Notes: generated by a model from the sequence alone, not told the origin. Counted from the first letter of the stretch, positions 38,834-52,500 are shown. The stretch is 64,000 nt of DNA from Lichenostomus cassidix (GCA_008360975.2 CM039182.1:29764566-29828565), one strand, 5' to 3'. Program-made: numbers and translations.

Positions 38834-38851
38834 AATATATATATATATATA
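38834..38851. repeat. (TA)n microsatellite
   Basis: An alternating AT run of about 18 bases within an AT-rich context. Confidence 0.9.
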
Positions 38852-41800
38852 CATTTATATTTCTACTAGTTTTACCTATTTCTGTTTAGCATTGCAGTTT
38901 AGATATGCAAGATTGTCTTGAAAGTTTAATGAGGCCTGAAACAGATGAACACAAAAGATCTTGTTTTGTACTGTTATTCTCTGCAGGGGAGGATTTTGAT
39001 GTCATGTAATACCTAGGTGTTTTTGGGTTTTTTTTTTTAATAATTACAAAGCTGGGCAGCTGTCAGAGGTCCTGGGGTAATGCCTAATTTTCATGAGGAC
39101 TTATTTCTAGGGCCTGTGTGGAGTGTTGATGTTGTCAACCTCAAAGTCTGTTCCAGAGGGGAGTGTCCTTCAGGTACTGACCTCTGGCTGAAAATTCTGG
39201 CAGAAGGGAAGGTAACCTTAAATGGTGTGACAAAACTCCCATTAGTTAAACATAAGATATTTTGAGTTGAAAATTTCTGGTTTAACATTTTGGCAATTTC
39301 TGCCAAAGCAAATCACTGAGCTATTTTAGGATCTCTGAATTCCTACCCAAAGTTTCCTGTGTTACCAATTGTTGTTCACAGCTGACCTGAAGACATGACA
39401 ACTAGTGACCTCTGCCATGCTGTTTTATCCCCTAACTTGTTCAATGATCTGCTCTTAGGATAGAATTTGTTAGTTACTCTTTCTGGTCTTCTCTTTACTT
39501 GATTGTAAAAATTTGTTACTTTAACCTTTTTTCATAGATAACAATTTTAAGTCTCTCCACATTTTTTTCCTCTTAGATTCTTAAGGTGCCACCTGGAAGT
39601 GACAGGAAAGTTTCTGTTGCATAAAAATAAATTATGCAAGTACTAATTTGTCTATTAATTTCTCATTGCTTTGTAACCCTCAATTTGCAGATATAGTCAT
39701 TCTCAATTGTCTGGATTATGGATTAATAGGGGTTTGTGTTTAGCAGTGATTGACTGCAGGACACTGGCATGATAGGATTAATGTAGATGACAGCTCCTTG
39801 CACGTGGCTTTTTCTGCATACTGCTCTTTAAGGCTACATATGTGCTGTGCAGAAAAGAGTTTGCAGGTTTTTCAAAATTAAATACTCATGTCATTCATTT
39901 GCACAAATTTCATGTTATCTGCACTGTTGATTCTTCCTGTGTTGGGAAATGGAGAATCATCTGACCCCAGTGAGAAATTCACAATGGATTACTGATCTGG
40001 GGCATGGCAGAGCAAAGAAAGGTTTTCTGTAAGTATAGAGACAACGAGGTGTTGTGTATGCTCTGTGTTGTGTGACTCACAACACTTGCATTAAAAAACC
40101 GTCCCATCTGTATTTTAAAACTACTATTTTGAGGCAGCACTGTGCAATAAAGGCTAGTGCACAATACATAGACTTTAAGCTTCATGAAGAAAGCAGACAT
40201 CAGATATCTTTCACAGCTCCCCCTAAGGTGCTTGCAGCTGTTTCTCTAGCCTTGAAGTATATCTTTAGTGACTTAAAGTGAATACAGCTCATTTAGATAT
40301 CTCCAACTCAGCTTTCAGTAGTTGCTGTTGGTGCAAAGAGCACTGTTTCATATTGCTCAAAAGCTGCCTCAGATCCTGATGAATATCTTTTCTTCTCTAT
40401 TGAAGCATTCAGCAGTTGCCCTAGACAATTTTTTTGTGGACAAATTCATGAGTACGTGTAAGCTAAGTCAGGAAAATCCTGAAATAGCCAGTGAGTACTT
40501 TGTCTTCTCTGTTCAGCTATTTTTAAAGAGTAGAAGAAGAGAGAGGAACTGAAAACACTGTGCTTCTATATGAAATACTGCATCACCTTTCCCATGTGTT
40601 ATTTCTGTGACTTATATCTGTTTTAGCTTTTCAATCTGCACCATGTTATTGGATATGCTTGAGGGGTCTACTTGCCTTTCTCACAAAACATACAAGAAAG
40701 CTTGTCCCTTTGTGCACTTCTTAAGCCATTACCATCCAAGGAGTCTGTGCTAGATGAAAAAAATGTTTTGATTTCAAATAGCTGGTTAGGAGTACCTATA
40801 GACTTGTGGGTACACCATTCATTTCTCTGTCAGGGAGACTAAACTGCAGTGGCTGTCTTTGGGGTGCAGACCCCAAAAGTAGGTTGGAATTTAATAATTT
40901 AGTCCTTTCAGTAAGAAATTCCCCAGCCAGGCAACTGAAAAATGACATGAACTTCGCATTTGCATGCAGAGGATTGGGAAGAAAGGCAGAGACAGAGGGA
41001 CCTGAAAGCAGCATAGAGAAGGGAAAGTGAGATAGAGTGGAGATATTAAGAGATGTGGAGGGGGGAAGCACTAGGCTTATGTTGACAGAATAAAGAACAT
41101 GGATGTAAGAAAAAAGGTATATAGTGAAGACATATGCAGAAACCTAAGAATATATGAGAATAAGTGTGTCTAAAGTGTTAGTAAGGAAAAGAAATTTTTT
41201 GAAAGAACTTCCTGGGGAAATAGCCTCCCTTCCGCTTGGCACTGGTCCTCAGTGTCACAAGGGAGCTGGGACCAGCTTCAGTAGTGCTCTGCGTGCCTAG
41301 CTGCTGAAATGGAGATTTGTTTCAAAGTTGACTAAGATTTTACAGCTAGTCAGTACTTTATGGTGCTGAAAACATTCCCACTGATGGGTTTCTAAGGTGT
41401 TTTAGCTGGCACTAGTTTCAAAGTCTGTTATATTAGTGATGTAGTTCAGTGGATAAGGACTGGAAGAGCAAATTCCTTTAATTGCATGCTGAAAGGAAAT
41501 CAGGATTACTTTTGCTGTGTTTTGTACTTTCTTACCTCTGGGAAATGTTTCTGGAAGTAGTAAAAACTTTTTACATTCAGGATTAATAGTCCTTTTGGTA
41601 TAACTGCCCAGAACAAAATTCTGGGAACATACCCTCTTGCAGAGTGCCAGCAGGTCCGTTTGACAGCTCACACTGCCTGGTGCAGCTGCCTGCTTTGGTT
41701 GGGAACAGCAAGGGATCTGAGGTGGAGCATGTCACATGTACATAATAGTCTATGCAGTAGAATAGAGGCTGCAAGTTCATGCAAAATGGAATTAAAGCTA

Positions 41801-42205
41801 TAAAATTGTAGCATGGATTAGCTTTAGGTTAGCTGTGTTTGACTTCATTATACCTGGTTATAGGTTTTAGCCTCCCCCCACCCCCAGTTAGGATGTTGCA
41901 ATTCAGTTATACTGTGGAATGAAAAAATAGAGACTTTAAAAAAATCACAAAATGTATTCTACATTTAACCTTTCTGGTGCACGTGTTTAATATCCTGTTG
42001 AAAGGGGTATTTTAATGCTACAGGAATAATCTGGTATTTTACAGTCAAAAAGCCCATGTAAACTCTATCTGTATATGTGTCTATCTATTTAAAAAAAAAT
42101 CTAATAATGCTTCCTGGACTTGCAGCATCCACTGTTCTGACATTTTCAGGGCTTTTGCAGCAGATTTCAATCATTCTGAATTGTACATTGGTAATTATTC
42201 CATAG

Positions 42206-42221
42206 AAAAAAAAAAAAAAAA
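42206..42221 (+). repeat. A16 homopolymer
   Basis: Sixteen A residues followed by GGGG. No transposon body is recognised upstream that would make this a retroposon tail. Confidence 0.9.
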
Positions 42222-45200
42222 GGGGAGATTTTTCTGAAGAGGGATTAGGCCAGGAAATATGTACTCTTTTCCCAGGATACGCCATCCAATGTTACTTCAG
42301 AAGTAAATCATCCTGCTGTCCATCACTGTCTTCTTCCTGCTGTCCAAGCTCTCCAGAGGTGCTTTCTGCAGTCCTGTAAAGAGGCAGGAGGTGAACAAGG
42401 TCTCTTTAGTTAGAACACATGATGTTTTATTTAACCATCCATCTATGTTGCTCAGTGACTGTGCCACAAGAATTGCACAAAGCTTTTCTTAACTGTAGGC
42501 GGTTGTTCATTTATTAATGTAAACACCATGTGCCTTGGATGTGCGAGCACTAAAAATAAAGTTGCAGAGTTAAAAATAGATCTCTGGGAGTACTGAGATG
42601 CTGCTTAATCAGAACCAGCTGCAAGCTGTCTAGAAAATGTAAGTTATATGGAGCCAGATGGCTTTTGCCCTTTTTGCTTTAGACAGCATGTAATTTGGGT
42701 AACTGCAGCTACAGTAATGTATTTTCCCAGTCAAACTGTTTGATAAACATGTTTGTTTCGAAGAGACACTTCCAATTACAGAGCCAGTAAAATGTTAATT
42801 TATTTTAATATTTCTCCATGTGGGTATGCCAAAGGGAGGTTACATAATAATAAACTCAAAGGCATGCACAATAACTGCTCACAGCTGTATTCAGCAGGAG
42901 CTGGATTATGACTATGCATCTTTGTACAAGAAAGCTCTCGTTCTGGGAACAATCCCACCAAAAGCAAGGGAAGAAGGATATAAATTAAATTAATAGAGAA
43001 GTGATCAGTGGGACTTGGGTGGAATAAGTTTGCAGGAGTAAGACATTGCACAAAGTACAGGAAGTGTGTCAGAATGATATCTGGCAAGTGCACATCAAAT
43101 AACAGCCCATATGATTTCAGGAAGAGTTTCTTGGACGCTTCTGCTTAACTGATAGTATTAAAACCAAAACCTCTTCTGAGGCACAATTCACCCTGTCGTT
43201 AGGGTCCTGTGTTCAGACTATATTTAGGCATCTCAGTGACTAGTCTAGGAAGTGGGAAACTGAAGCTCAAGTCTATTGTGCTTTATTTGGAACCACTTGG
43301 GGTGGGGGATTATGCTTTGATTGGGAGGCTTGAAGGCAAGCACCTCAAACTGCGGGATCATCCTAATTCTATTTATGAGGTCTACTGCTCTGCATCTGGG
43401 GGACTGTAGTGTGAAATTGCACAGCCTCAGAGCCCTGTAGCTGTGTGAGTATAAATTTCTGTTCAATCTCGTACTTAGGTACCTGGACTCATGTTAAGAT
43501 TATAGGAAAACCTGAGGGAAGCAGGCAGAATTTCTTAACGTAAACATTTGAGGAAGCAGCCTCTTTTAGAAATTGTTGTAACAAGAGCCAAGCTGTACAA
43601 ACCGGAGAAGCAAGTGACCAGGTTTTTAATCAGGGATGTCAGCTGAAGATGGTTGTGCAGAAGATCCAGAAAATGAGTCTTGGTTTAAGCAAAGCCTTTT
43701 GAAAGACAGGATTGATTAAGGTGCCTGCTTTACAGGCAACTGCTTTGCAGTTGGCATAAAGCAGTCATAGTGAGTGAATAAATCTCTCCGCATCCTTTTC
43801 CCATCAGTGTTTTACATTTTCTGTGATAACTGGATTTAGTTAAGATTTTGATGTTCCTTTGATATTTTAGCTTTTTTTTTTAAATTTATTTTTTAATCTT
43901 AGCAGTATTAGATGTAGTTAAATGAATAAGTGAATTTTCTGAATTAAATACCTTTTTCTCTGTAATGTTTTTGTTCTATTCAATAAAGATTTTTCTTTCT
44001 CTGCTTCCTCCAATCTCCCAGAATTCTTCAATGTCTTCTATGCAAATTGTCATAATCTTATAAATTTAAGCCTCACATAAGAAACCACACAAAAACTCCA
44101 ACCTGTTTCTGAAGGTAGCACTAGCTGCCTGAACTTGCTTAGTGACGGGTTGGTAAGATGTGTTTGTTTTATTTTCCTAAGTACTTATATTTAAATATAT
44201 TTACAATGCAAATCTGTCTGAAATTGGTAGTGTGGCATTCTCTCCTCAACTTTAATTCTTTTGCACCTGTCATACCCATGAGTCATGAGATTTTTTTTTA
44301 ACTGCAGGAAGTAAATTAATCAGTTTTTTGTGGCCTGTAATTTTTTATACTAATAGATCCCAAGCAGAGTCCTAGGCTACAACCTTTTTTGGAAACATTT
44401 GATTAGGAAATTAACTTTTAAAAGTGCTTTGAAAATGCAATTATTGACTATTTTTTTAATTGCTCTTGTTTGGTCTGTTTGATTATTGGCTGAAACTACT
44501 AGTGATTTAAGAACTTGCAAATCTGTCCTTGCCTGAGCATGATTGCAGGTTCAATTTACAAGTGGTTCTCTTAAAATAGCAACACTTAGAGTCAGTTTCT
44601 AAGATGTTTTAGTCTGAAATCAAATTATAAGAATTTACTAGTTTTTGACAGCAGAAGTGATAAAGCTGTGCAGATGAATTTTTAAGTAGCTGTATACATG
44701 ACATTCAGTCTTAAACTGATGAGTGCCTGGATTTAGATCATCCCAGCTGTAGGAAAAGCTCTGTGATGATCTGATTGCTCCAGGCTTTCTCACTTAAATA
44801 TTTTGTCAGTGACCTAAAAATGGTTACCACTTTATTTGCCTTGGGATAATTATGACCCATTCCTAAACAGGAGAGGAAAAGAAGAAGGGGAAATAAGATC
44901 ACCCGAGCTCTTTGGCTGAGACTTCAGTGTTCCTTTTGTTAAGAATCTGGTAGAAGAGAGAATGCATTTAATATCTACTGTTTTCCTCCTTTTCACAGTT
45001 ATCTGTTGAGGAGATTAAGATTAGACATAGAATTAGCTTTATGTTGGTTTTGCTGTTCAGCAGATCTGAATGGGTATAAGCAAAGAGGTATGTTGTACCA
45101 GTAAAGATATTTGCAGTACTTAATGGGAGCTATCTACTTTTAAGGGCAGGAAAAGCAGGGAATCATGCTTTTGACAAATTTAGAGCAAATAATTGACTTC

Positions 45201-45325
45201 TGAATTTGGTGATTGCATTCTAACTTCTGAAATTTCAAGTGACTTCCTTTACAAATGCCTCATGAAATATCTAAATATTCCACTTAAAATGCATTGCAAG
45301 GAAGAATTTCTCATTCCAATGTTTT

Positions 45326-45552
45326 TAGGACAGGACATCTTCCACTAGACCCATCTAAACTGGCCTTGAATACTTCCAGGGATGGGGCATCCATAGCCTC
45401 TCTGGGCAACCTGTTCCAGTGCCTCACCACCTTCTCAGTAAATAATTTCTTCCTAATATTGAATCTAAACCTGCCCTCTTTCGTTTTAAAGCCATTACCC
45501 CTTGTCCCATCACTGCACGCCCTTTCAACGAGATTGCTGCCAACAGTTTAAA
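45326..45552 (-). mobile_element. CR1 LINE, short 3'-truncated fragment
   Basis: Minus-strand CR1 segment beginning at the 'GGACATCTTCCACTAGACC' block. The usual 'caggttgctcaaagccccatc' part is deleted, and it continues with TGGCCTTGAATACTTCC, GGGCAACCTGTTCCAGTGCC (45402-45421) and the CTTCCTAATATTGAATC block up to about 45552. The usual 3' terminal sequence below 45326 is missing. Well conserved over its length but small; it encodes the end of ORF2 on the minus strand without a usable frame. Confidence 0.92.
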
Positions 45553-46696
45553 TATTAGGGTTTTGCTAATCTGGTGCATTTTGACTGACACACCCTCAGG
45601 AGCATTTTCAGGAGCAGCCCAACATGCAGCCAGTTAGGGGATGGAAGCTGGGAAAGATCATGCCTGGTGCACAAGTGAAGACAGGCTGCTAGGAGGTAGT
45701 GTTACCTTTGCTTGCAGATCGGAACCTTCTGTTCCTCCTTTACTTCTTGTTTTGCATGGCCTGAGCATTATTGTAAGCCAGGTAATCTTGGTGTTTCCTG
45801 TAAAATGATGTAAGTAACTTTAGAATATCTTACTATCTGCTTGAATTTGTATATGAAATTAAATGAACATATTAATTTGCCATGTTTAAGATTGTTTTAT
45901 GCCTGCATATAAATAAGGGTTGAACATTGAAAACAGCAAATGGCCACCGGTTTCACATAGTGCACTATTTATTTTTAGATTTTAAGAGTGAAAACCTGTG
46001 TTTTCCTTGAAAATGCTAAATTTCTTTCCTATGTAAAAATAAACTTTCCCAAATGTGGGAATGCTGGTTTATTATGACTGTTTCCAGGCTTAGCTGGAAA
46101 TCTCTTTCTGTGATTACTTTTAGTATTAGTCTAAAAGTAGATCTATGTCCTCATTTTAACAATGCCACAAGAAGAGGGAAATTAATTCATTAAAGGAATA
46201 AAAATTCCAAATTTAATAATTTAAATGTAAATGTCGCCTTTGAAAACAAAATTAAGCAGGAAAAATATAATGCTGTAATAAAGGCTTACACTTATTACAG
46301 AGGGTCTTGCATACATTATGGGATGTGCTCTTAAACCTATCCAGGTTTTTCTGCATGATAGCATTTCCAGGGTCTTGGGTTGGTTTACACAAGGACAGGC
46401 AAAAAATTAAAATGCACTAACTATATTTGAAGCAGATCCGTCAAATTACATTAAATCCTTGTTCAGAATGTTTTTAAAATTAGCTTCCTTAATTTAATTT
46501 ATATTAATTTTTTTTTTGAAGTGATCTAAACTGTATGGAGTTAATTTAATTCTGAATGAGCATCCATAATGGGCTTGAATTAGTTTAAGTATGCTTTCTT
46601 AAAAGTAAATCTGGATTGTTTTCAAATATTTTGATTTTCCTTTGAATTTCTTCTTCGTTTAAGATGAAATGTCTAGAATTGCTTTTTTACTTTTTT

Positions 46697-46726
46697 GGGG
46701 GGGGGTGTGGGGTTGGGTTATTTGGG
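46697..46726 (+). other. Potential G-quadruplex
   Basis: Four G runs on the plus strand: nine G (46697-46705), GGGG (46709-46712), GGG (46715-46717) and GGG (46724-46726), with loops of 3, 2 and 6 bases. This fits the G3+N1-7 pattern. It stands out in an otherwise T-rich strand. Confidence 0.75.
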
Positions 46727-49126
46727 CTTTTTTGGTTGTTCTTCAACTCACTATGTTATTGTAAGCAAAACCATAATTTTTTGTTTTAAAGTCTGTTGGT
46801 ATTTGTAAGGAAGAGGACCCATTATATCTATTCACAGTTAGTGATCAAGACACAGATGATATGAGTTAATCTCAGGAGAGTTCTTGGAAAAGAGCTGAGC
46901 TTTTTATTCTATTTGGTAATATATTCTCTCCCGTGCAGTGTATCTTTTGAAGTGTACCATTATCTGGTTGCTTTTTTCTAGCTTTCCTTACAACTTTTCA
47001 AGGGATACATTTCCCTTCTTGTGTTTGAAAGGATATTGATCTTATGGCAGAGTTTGTTGAGGGATTTCCAAATAATTTGTCACAAAAATTTAGGGAAACA
47101 AGAAATAGATATGTGAGGTTCAGTAAATGAACATATTTTAATACTACTGAGGGTGGATGTATAGCTGTTAATTACTTTCCAAACTAATCAATGTTGGAAT
47201 AATTTTTTGATGTGATCAGAGTTTTCACCAAATATGTATTTTTTAGCAAAAAAAAAAATCTCTGTACTTCTTTAATAAATGTTAAAACTTTTTAATAAGG
47301 AAATACCAAAAGAAATAAGTGCAGGCATTTTCTTTGTTACCTCGGTTACCTCTGAGAATCAAGGGATTATGATTATGATGGAAGAGGAAAGTGTCATCCC
47401 TTTTCTGGTCTTTTCTATTTATGCTAAATAATTAAATTTTCAGTTGTTTTATTTTCGAATTTTTATATTTGATACATAGCTAATTTCATTAACTGTGATG
47501 GTCTGTGTGAACATATTAATTCTGTGTGTACTAAAAGCAGTTGCATTTAGTTTTGTGTCTGCTTCTGAGTGCTCTTCCACTTGCTGTATGTCTCTATAAA
47601 GCTTAACATATTTGAATTAATAAGTGATTGTTGCCCGTTTTCTTCTCAGACAGAATTAAAATGCCTGATGCATCTGATAGACCTTTTTTCTTTTTGAACA
47701 TAAAGTATCTTTGGGAGCAAAGAGAAAGGGGCAAAAGGAGGGTGCATGAAAGCTCACACAGTTGTAGCCCACACAAGGTTTTCTCAGTCTCAAGTAACAT
47801 TAAGACAAACTAGTGGCTCTCGTCTTTCTTACATCGTAAGAATTCTGTCAATTAAAAAATGAAAAAAATTAGCCTGTGTTGTTGTATATTGGGCTTGTTG
47901 ATGAAAAAGTTGTATTATTTTGTTGGATTTTCTGATATTACATTGAAAATTATTGTTGCTACTCATGGACTGAAAGGTATTGTGACTCCTGTGAGTGCTT
48001 ATCTGATGTCTGTATCCTCAGAAGTTCTCATTTCCAAGCTGCCACACTAATACTTCTCTACATTCCCCCCTCATGTTATAAAAAATCATATCAGAGTCTC
48101 ACTCCAATTTTCTGTGCTCAGTGTGTGTTCAAAAGATTTATTTGCATTTCTATCCTGAATAAATTAAAATAATTTTGTTGAAAAATGGTTTCACAGGGCT
48201 TGGGTTTTCATATCTTTCAATTCCTGTATACTTATATTCTAATCTGCTGGAAATGCCAACAATTTAAAGGTAAAAGAAATGCAAATACTTCTTAAACATG
48301 CATTTAGCTTGTCTCCTGGATGCTTGAAAAGATAAAGTACTTATTAAATTATATTCATAATCAAACTCAAATGTTCGAATTTTGGTACACCAATGTACTT
48401 TTTTTTTCTATTGATAAAAGATTTCTTTACCTAAAAAATGCAAGACCTGCAGGAGTTAACAGTATTGATCAGGGTTATGTAACAGTAGGCTGAATATGAA
48501 TTTACAAAAGGTTAGTTTTCTCTAGCTGGAAAACTAAATCTGGTTTGTGATGTAGAAATATACGCTTAGAATGTATATATTCATATTTTATCAATAAATG
48601 TGTCATTCAAACTCCTAATACTTCTTTGCATGCCAAACTGTGTTTCTGGTATCTGCTGAATAGTTTGTGATTGACAAATTCTTGGATTATTTCAGTGTGA
48701 ATGTAGGACTGTGAGAAAGATGCTTTCCTTAATAAGCAATATTAATTTCCTGAAGCATTTGTTTTACATTACATACTTTTAAAAAAATATATGCAAGTAA
48801 TGTAAAGTATGCTGGGTTTGTGGTTTGGTTTTTTTAATAGCATAAGAGATGCAATTACAATAATGTGTAACAGGAATTGAACAGCACATATTTTAGACAG
48901 GTAACCAGATAAGGCTCTCATCTGAAGAGCTGCTCATTTTCATAGTAGGTCAAAATTTATGTTAACTCAAAGATCCTAAAGTGTTTTATAAGAATCTGAA
49001 AGTTTTGCTGTATTTACAGAATTTTAAAGGTCTAGCAGAGCTGGACAATAAAATCACTGAGAATCAGTTCTGGAGAGTGAATCTCAGACATGGGAATTAA
49101 ATAATGATTAAAAAATATTCTAATAG

Positions 49127-49223
49127 GTTTTCTTTGGGTTTTTTTTTGTTGTTTTGGTTTTTTTGTTTGTTTGGGATTTTTTTGGTTGATTGTTTTTTGT
49201 TTGTTTAGTTCGGTGTTTTTTTG
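49127..49223 (+). repeat. T/G-rich low-complexity tract
   Basis: Runs of T punctuated by G, GG and GGG (TTTGTTGTTTTGGTTTTTTT, then TTTGTTTGTTTGGG). Read on the other strand it encodes a K/Q/T/P-rich low-complexity frame, which is not a gene. Confidence 0.85.
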
Positions 49224-49355
49224 ATAATTCAAGTACATGGAGTTAGTTGGCTCTGGGAGTATTTTACAGTGTGGTTTTGGCCAAATGAATGTTTCAGGTG
49301 TCAGATGCCAGGTTTTTGACTGGCACCCATAAACATAGCCATGTTATTTGCCAGT

Positions 49356-49572
49356 TGTGGGTAGATCCTGGCTGGATGCCAGGTGCCCACTGAGCTGCTC
49401 TATTCCGCCCATCCTCAGATTTTCAGGAGAGAGAAAATATAGCAAAAGGCTGGTGCATGGAGATAAGGGCAGGGGGAGATCACTCACCAATGACTCACAG
49501 TCAAAACAGATTCCACTTGGAGAAATTAAATTGATTCCCAGTCATATCAGAATAGAACAATGAGAAAGTAAA
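49356..49572 (-). mobile_element. LTR retrotransposon fragment (3' end of an LTR)
   Basis: Closely resembles the end of a dispersed avian LTR that I recognise from memory. On the plus strand it starts TGTGGGTAGATCCTGGCTGG and continues with ATGCCAGGTGCCCAC, GAGAGAAAATATAGCAAAAG, GGGAGATCACTCACCAAT and CACTTGGAGAAATTAAATTG, ending near AATGAGAAAGTAAAG. On the minus strand this is the terminal part of the LTR, ending in ...CA at 49356. The promoter half and any internal part are absent, so it is truncated. Family assignment (probably ERVL-like) is inference. The open frame across 49348-49563 is a by-product. Confidence 0.75.
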
Positions 49573-52500
49573 GGGTCTGGAGTCTGGAATACTATTTGGG
49601 GGAGTATCATATATGCCCTATTGTTACTTTTCCCTGGACAGCTGCTTGAGAATATTGATGAAGACAAGATATTGAACTTACCTTATATTTCATCTAACAA
49701 CCAGTTGAAGTTGCTGCATGTTTTTGTTGACTTCCTAGGTCTTAACCTAAGAGTTTTTATAGTTTATTCCTTTTTAAAAAGAAAAAACCTACAATCTGAT
49801 CTTGGCTCATCTTCACTTAATGTAAAGAAACTGACAAAGTAGTATTAAGGTATTTGAAGGCTCTCTTAGATGCACAGGTCCATTTCTTTTGAATAAAGAA
49901 TATTTTCAATGACTGAATGTTAGCTCTTTCAAATTGTGGACTGGGACACTTTTAAATAAAATGCAGTCAGAAATTTTAGTCTAGAATTTTTGTTGATTAT
50001 GTTTTATTTTTTTAATCAAATGCACTAAAGTCAAACCAAACTTTGATCCAAGCATGTCTGTTGTATACAGAGATCACATTGCTTAATTGTTTTCCCTATT
50101 TTTATTCTATAATTTTGGAATTTACAGGTGAACCCATTTCAGTCTACAAGATCATTCACACATGTGTAGACAAATGTCTGCTGCTATATGTATTTTATTT
50201 AAGGTCCCTTTTGGTTGGTAAAGCATTTGTTCATCAGAATATGACTAGCAGAGACAACAATGTTAAACAGGTTTTTTTTTAACTACATGGTAATGTCTGA
50301 TATTGAAAAGAGCTATTCTGCTAGCCAGCACTACTATGGCAGCAAAACCATATTGTGTTAACCTTATGCTTCTGTAAAAATAGAACAGGCTAATTTCCCC
50401 GTGGGAGACAGAGAGGTACAGAGGGGCGAAGAATACCCCAGCTTAGCCATGTCTGTGAGGCTGCAGGTGGTTTAATGATAATGATTAAGTGATAGTGGCC
50501 CTGCTGTGCTGTGATGTGAGGCAGCTGACTCCCAAGCAGATAAATTGCAGGGAATAAGTTTGTAAGAGAGAGTGGATTTGTGATGGCTGAATCAGCATGG
50601 TGATTACACTTTTTTACTTTTGTTCTGATGGTTTTAAGTAAGCCAAGTAATTTACTTAGCAGTAGCGTGTGGAATGCTGCGGAGTATGGAAAAGGAAAAC
50701 AGAAGGTCAGTACATTACTGCTGTCCCCTCCCTGCCTCCCAACGGCTGAACAGCCTCAACTTCCTTCTTAGAGCTTCTTGTGTCCTGCTGAGTTGTGTAT
50801 TGTGGAGCAGTCCTTAGCAGGAGTCATGTAACAGGTATGGAAAACTCTGCAAAAGTAGCTTACAGGTTAGCTGATGTTGATAGGATAAGCTAATAGACAC
50901 ATATTTAAAAGTATAGCTTTATTTCTGGTAAACATGGGCCTAAACCAGTCAGATCTCTTTTTGTTCTTCCTGGAGTTGAAGACATATTCCTGCTTTCAGG
51001 TCTTCTGGTGCTCCTCAGATGGAAGTTGCTTTCCTTACAACTCATTTGTGCATTCTCAGTTTTACTTAATGATCACAGAGAATTTAGGATAACTTTTTAG
51101 GATAATAATTGCTATCTGTGAGTATTATAGGAAAAATAGATTAAAACCAATTGATACTAAAAAGTGGTGAGATATGCTCAAGGGGAAGTAAGTTCACAAT
51201 TGTTTGCAGATTGCTTATTCATGTTGGATGTTCAGAAACTACCATGCTGGACTGGAGCTGTGTAAATACCAAATGATACATTTACTGTGTAATGAAGCAA
51301 CTTCATTTGCACTCAGTTTTCAGAATTGAAAAACATTTTCTTTTTCCTGTAGCTTTAAGCAGTTCTTGAAAGCAGTGTTTCCTCACAGAAAGTCTCCAAA
51401 CAAAGGGAAACCTTTTTCTTCAAAACATGTTGAGGATCTATCTGGACAGAGATTTTATAGCTTCCTGAGGGAGGAGTTATAGAGGAAGGTCAGTGGCCCA
51501 AAAGGTACCAAGTTTAGCAAGTCCATTTTAAGCTTAAAGCATTTTAAAATTAGGATTCAATAAATTTCTGGGGTTAAAATGTTTTTTATTTGTAGGATTT
51601 TTTTAAAATTTAGATTAGAAGTTATTTACATTCCTATATGTTAAATTTGTTTCTGTAGACTTTAGCATTATTGAGTAGAATATGTACAAATGATGTGATT
51701 AAACAAATGCGATTTTTTTACGTGAAGATATATTACTTTATATGACTAAACTCCATGTAATGTGGTGTAAAATAGTTTTCTAAGACAGAAGAAGGAAAAA
51801 AATGGTTGGTAAGAAACTTAGGCATACTTAGATTAAAAACCAACTAGGTCTTAGCCAGTAGTATTGCGTCCTGCTATATTCCCTTTTTTTTCCTATCTTT
51901 ACAAATTTGAATCTATCATGATGATCAAAATGGAGAGGAAGACTGTCAATTTGTTTTTTAAATTTCGTAGGAAACAAGCTGCTGCCTAATCTATAAAAAT
52001 ACTGAAATACTTTATTTCTATATGAAGTGTGTGGGGTATGGTATGTCTGTTTTAAGAAATACATAGCAAACCCCACATATCTCTATGATTGCAATAAGTT
52101 ACTTCTAAAGCTAAAACAAGACCTTTTGTTGCTGAAGTGTACGTCTTGCAGAGTCATACTGTTGACTGGGGGAGGGAAATGGCATTGGTGTGCTAATGAT
52201 AACAGCTGATGCAAAATGTTCTGGAAGAGGTAGTATTGTAGCATAGCTGTGAAATTCAAAGATTTCAGAACATCTGAATAGCAATTAGAAAATTAGATAA
52301 TTTATCAAAAACTTTTGAAATCTAAGTTGCTGTACTTGAATGTGTCATATCAAAGACTTAGAAAGATGTTTATCGTATTTGTGAACAGTGGTGTTAAATC
52401 TTGTCAATGTTTAACATTCTCTTTCCCTTTGATGAGATAATTGTAAAAGGTGGACCACTATTATTTTCCATTCAGAAATACTTAAAATAACAGAAGAAGT

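Larger units (their letters stand above)
32869..45325. other. Long unique noncoding stretch, no gene seen
   Basis: About 12.5 kb without a recognisable transposon or gene. It holds simple repeats (36741-36800, 38834-38851, 42206-42221), two small inverted repeats (36217-36241, 37723-37742), and a short (TCTG)n at about 34621-34640. The longest open frames (36538-36867 and 38113-38466) have no domain and low-complexity content. The segment 42640-42850 looks repeat-free and mixed in composition. Confidence 0.6.
45553..49355. other. Unique noncoding stretch, no gene seen
   Basis: AT-rich, repeat-poor sequence. It contains a G-rich tract (46697-46726) and the T/G-rich tract just before the LTR fragment. 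The segment 45860-46260 is repeat-free and looks like possible conserved noncoding DNA. No gene is supported. Confidence 0.6.

Noticed and set aside
45294..45551. 85-codon plus-strand open frame
   Set aside because: Antisense shadow of the minus-strand CR1 fragment at 45326-45552.
49032..49238. K/Q/T/P-rich minus-strand open frame
   Set aside because: Produced by the T/G low-complexity tract.
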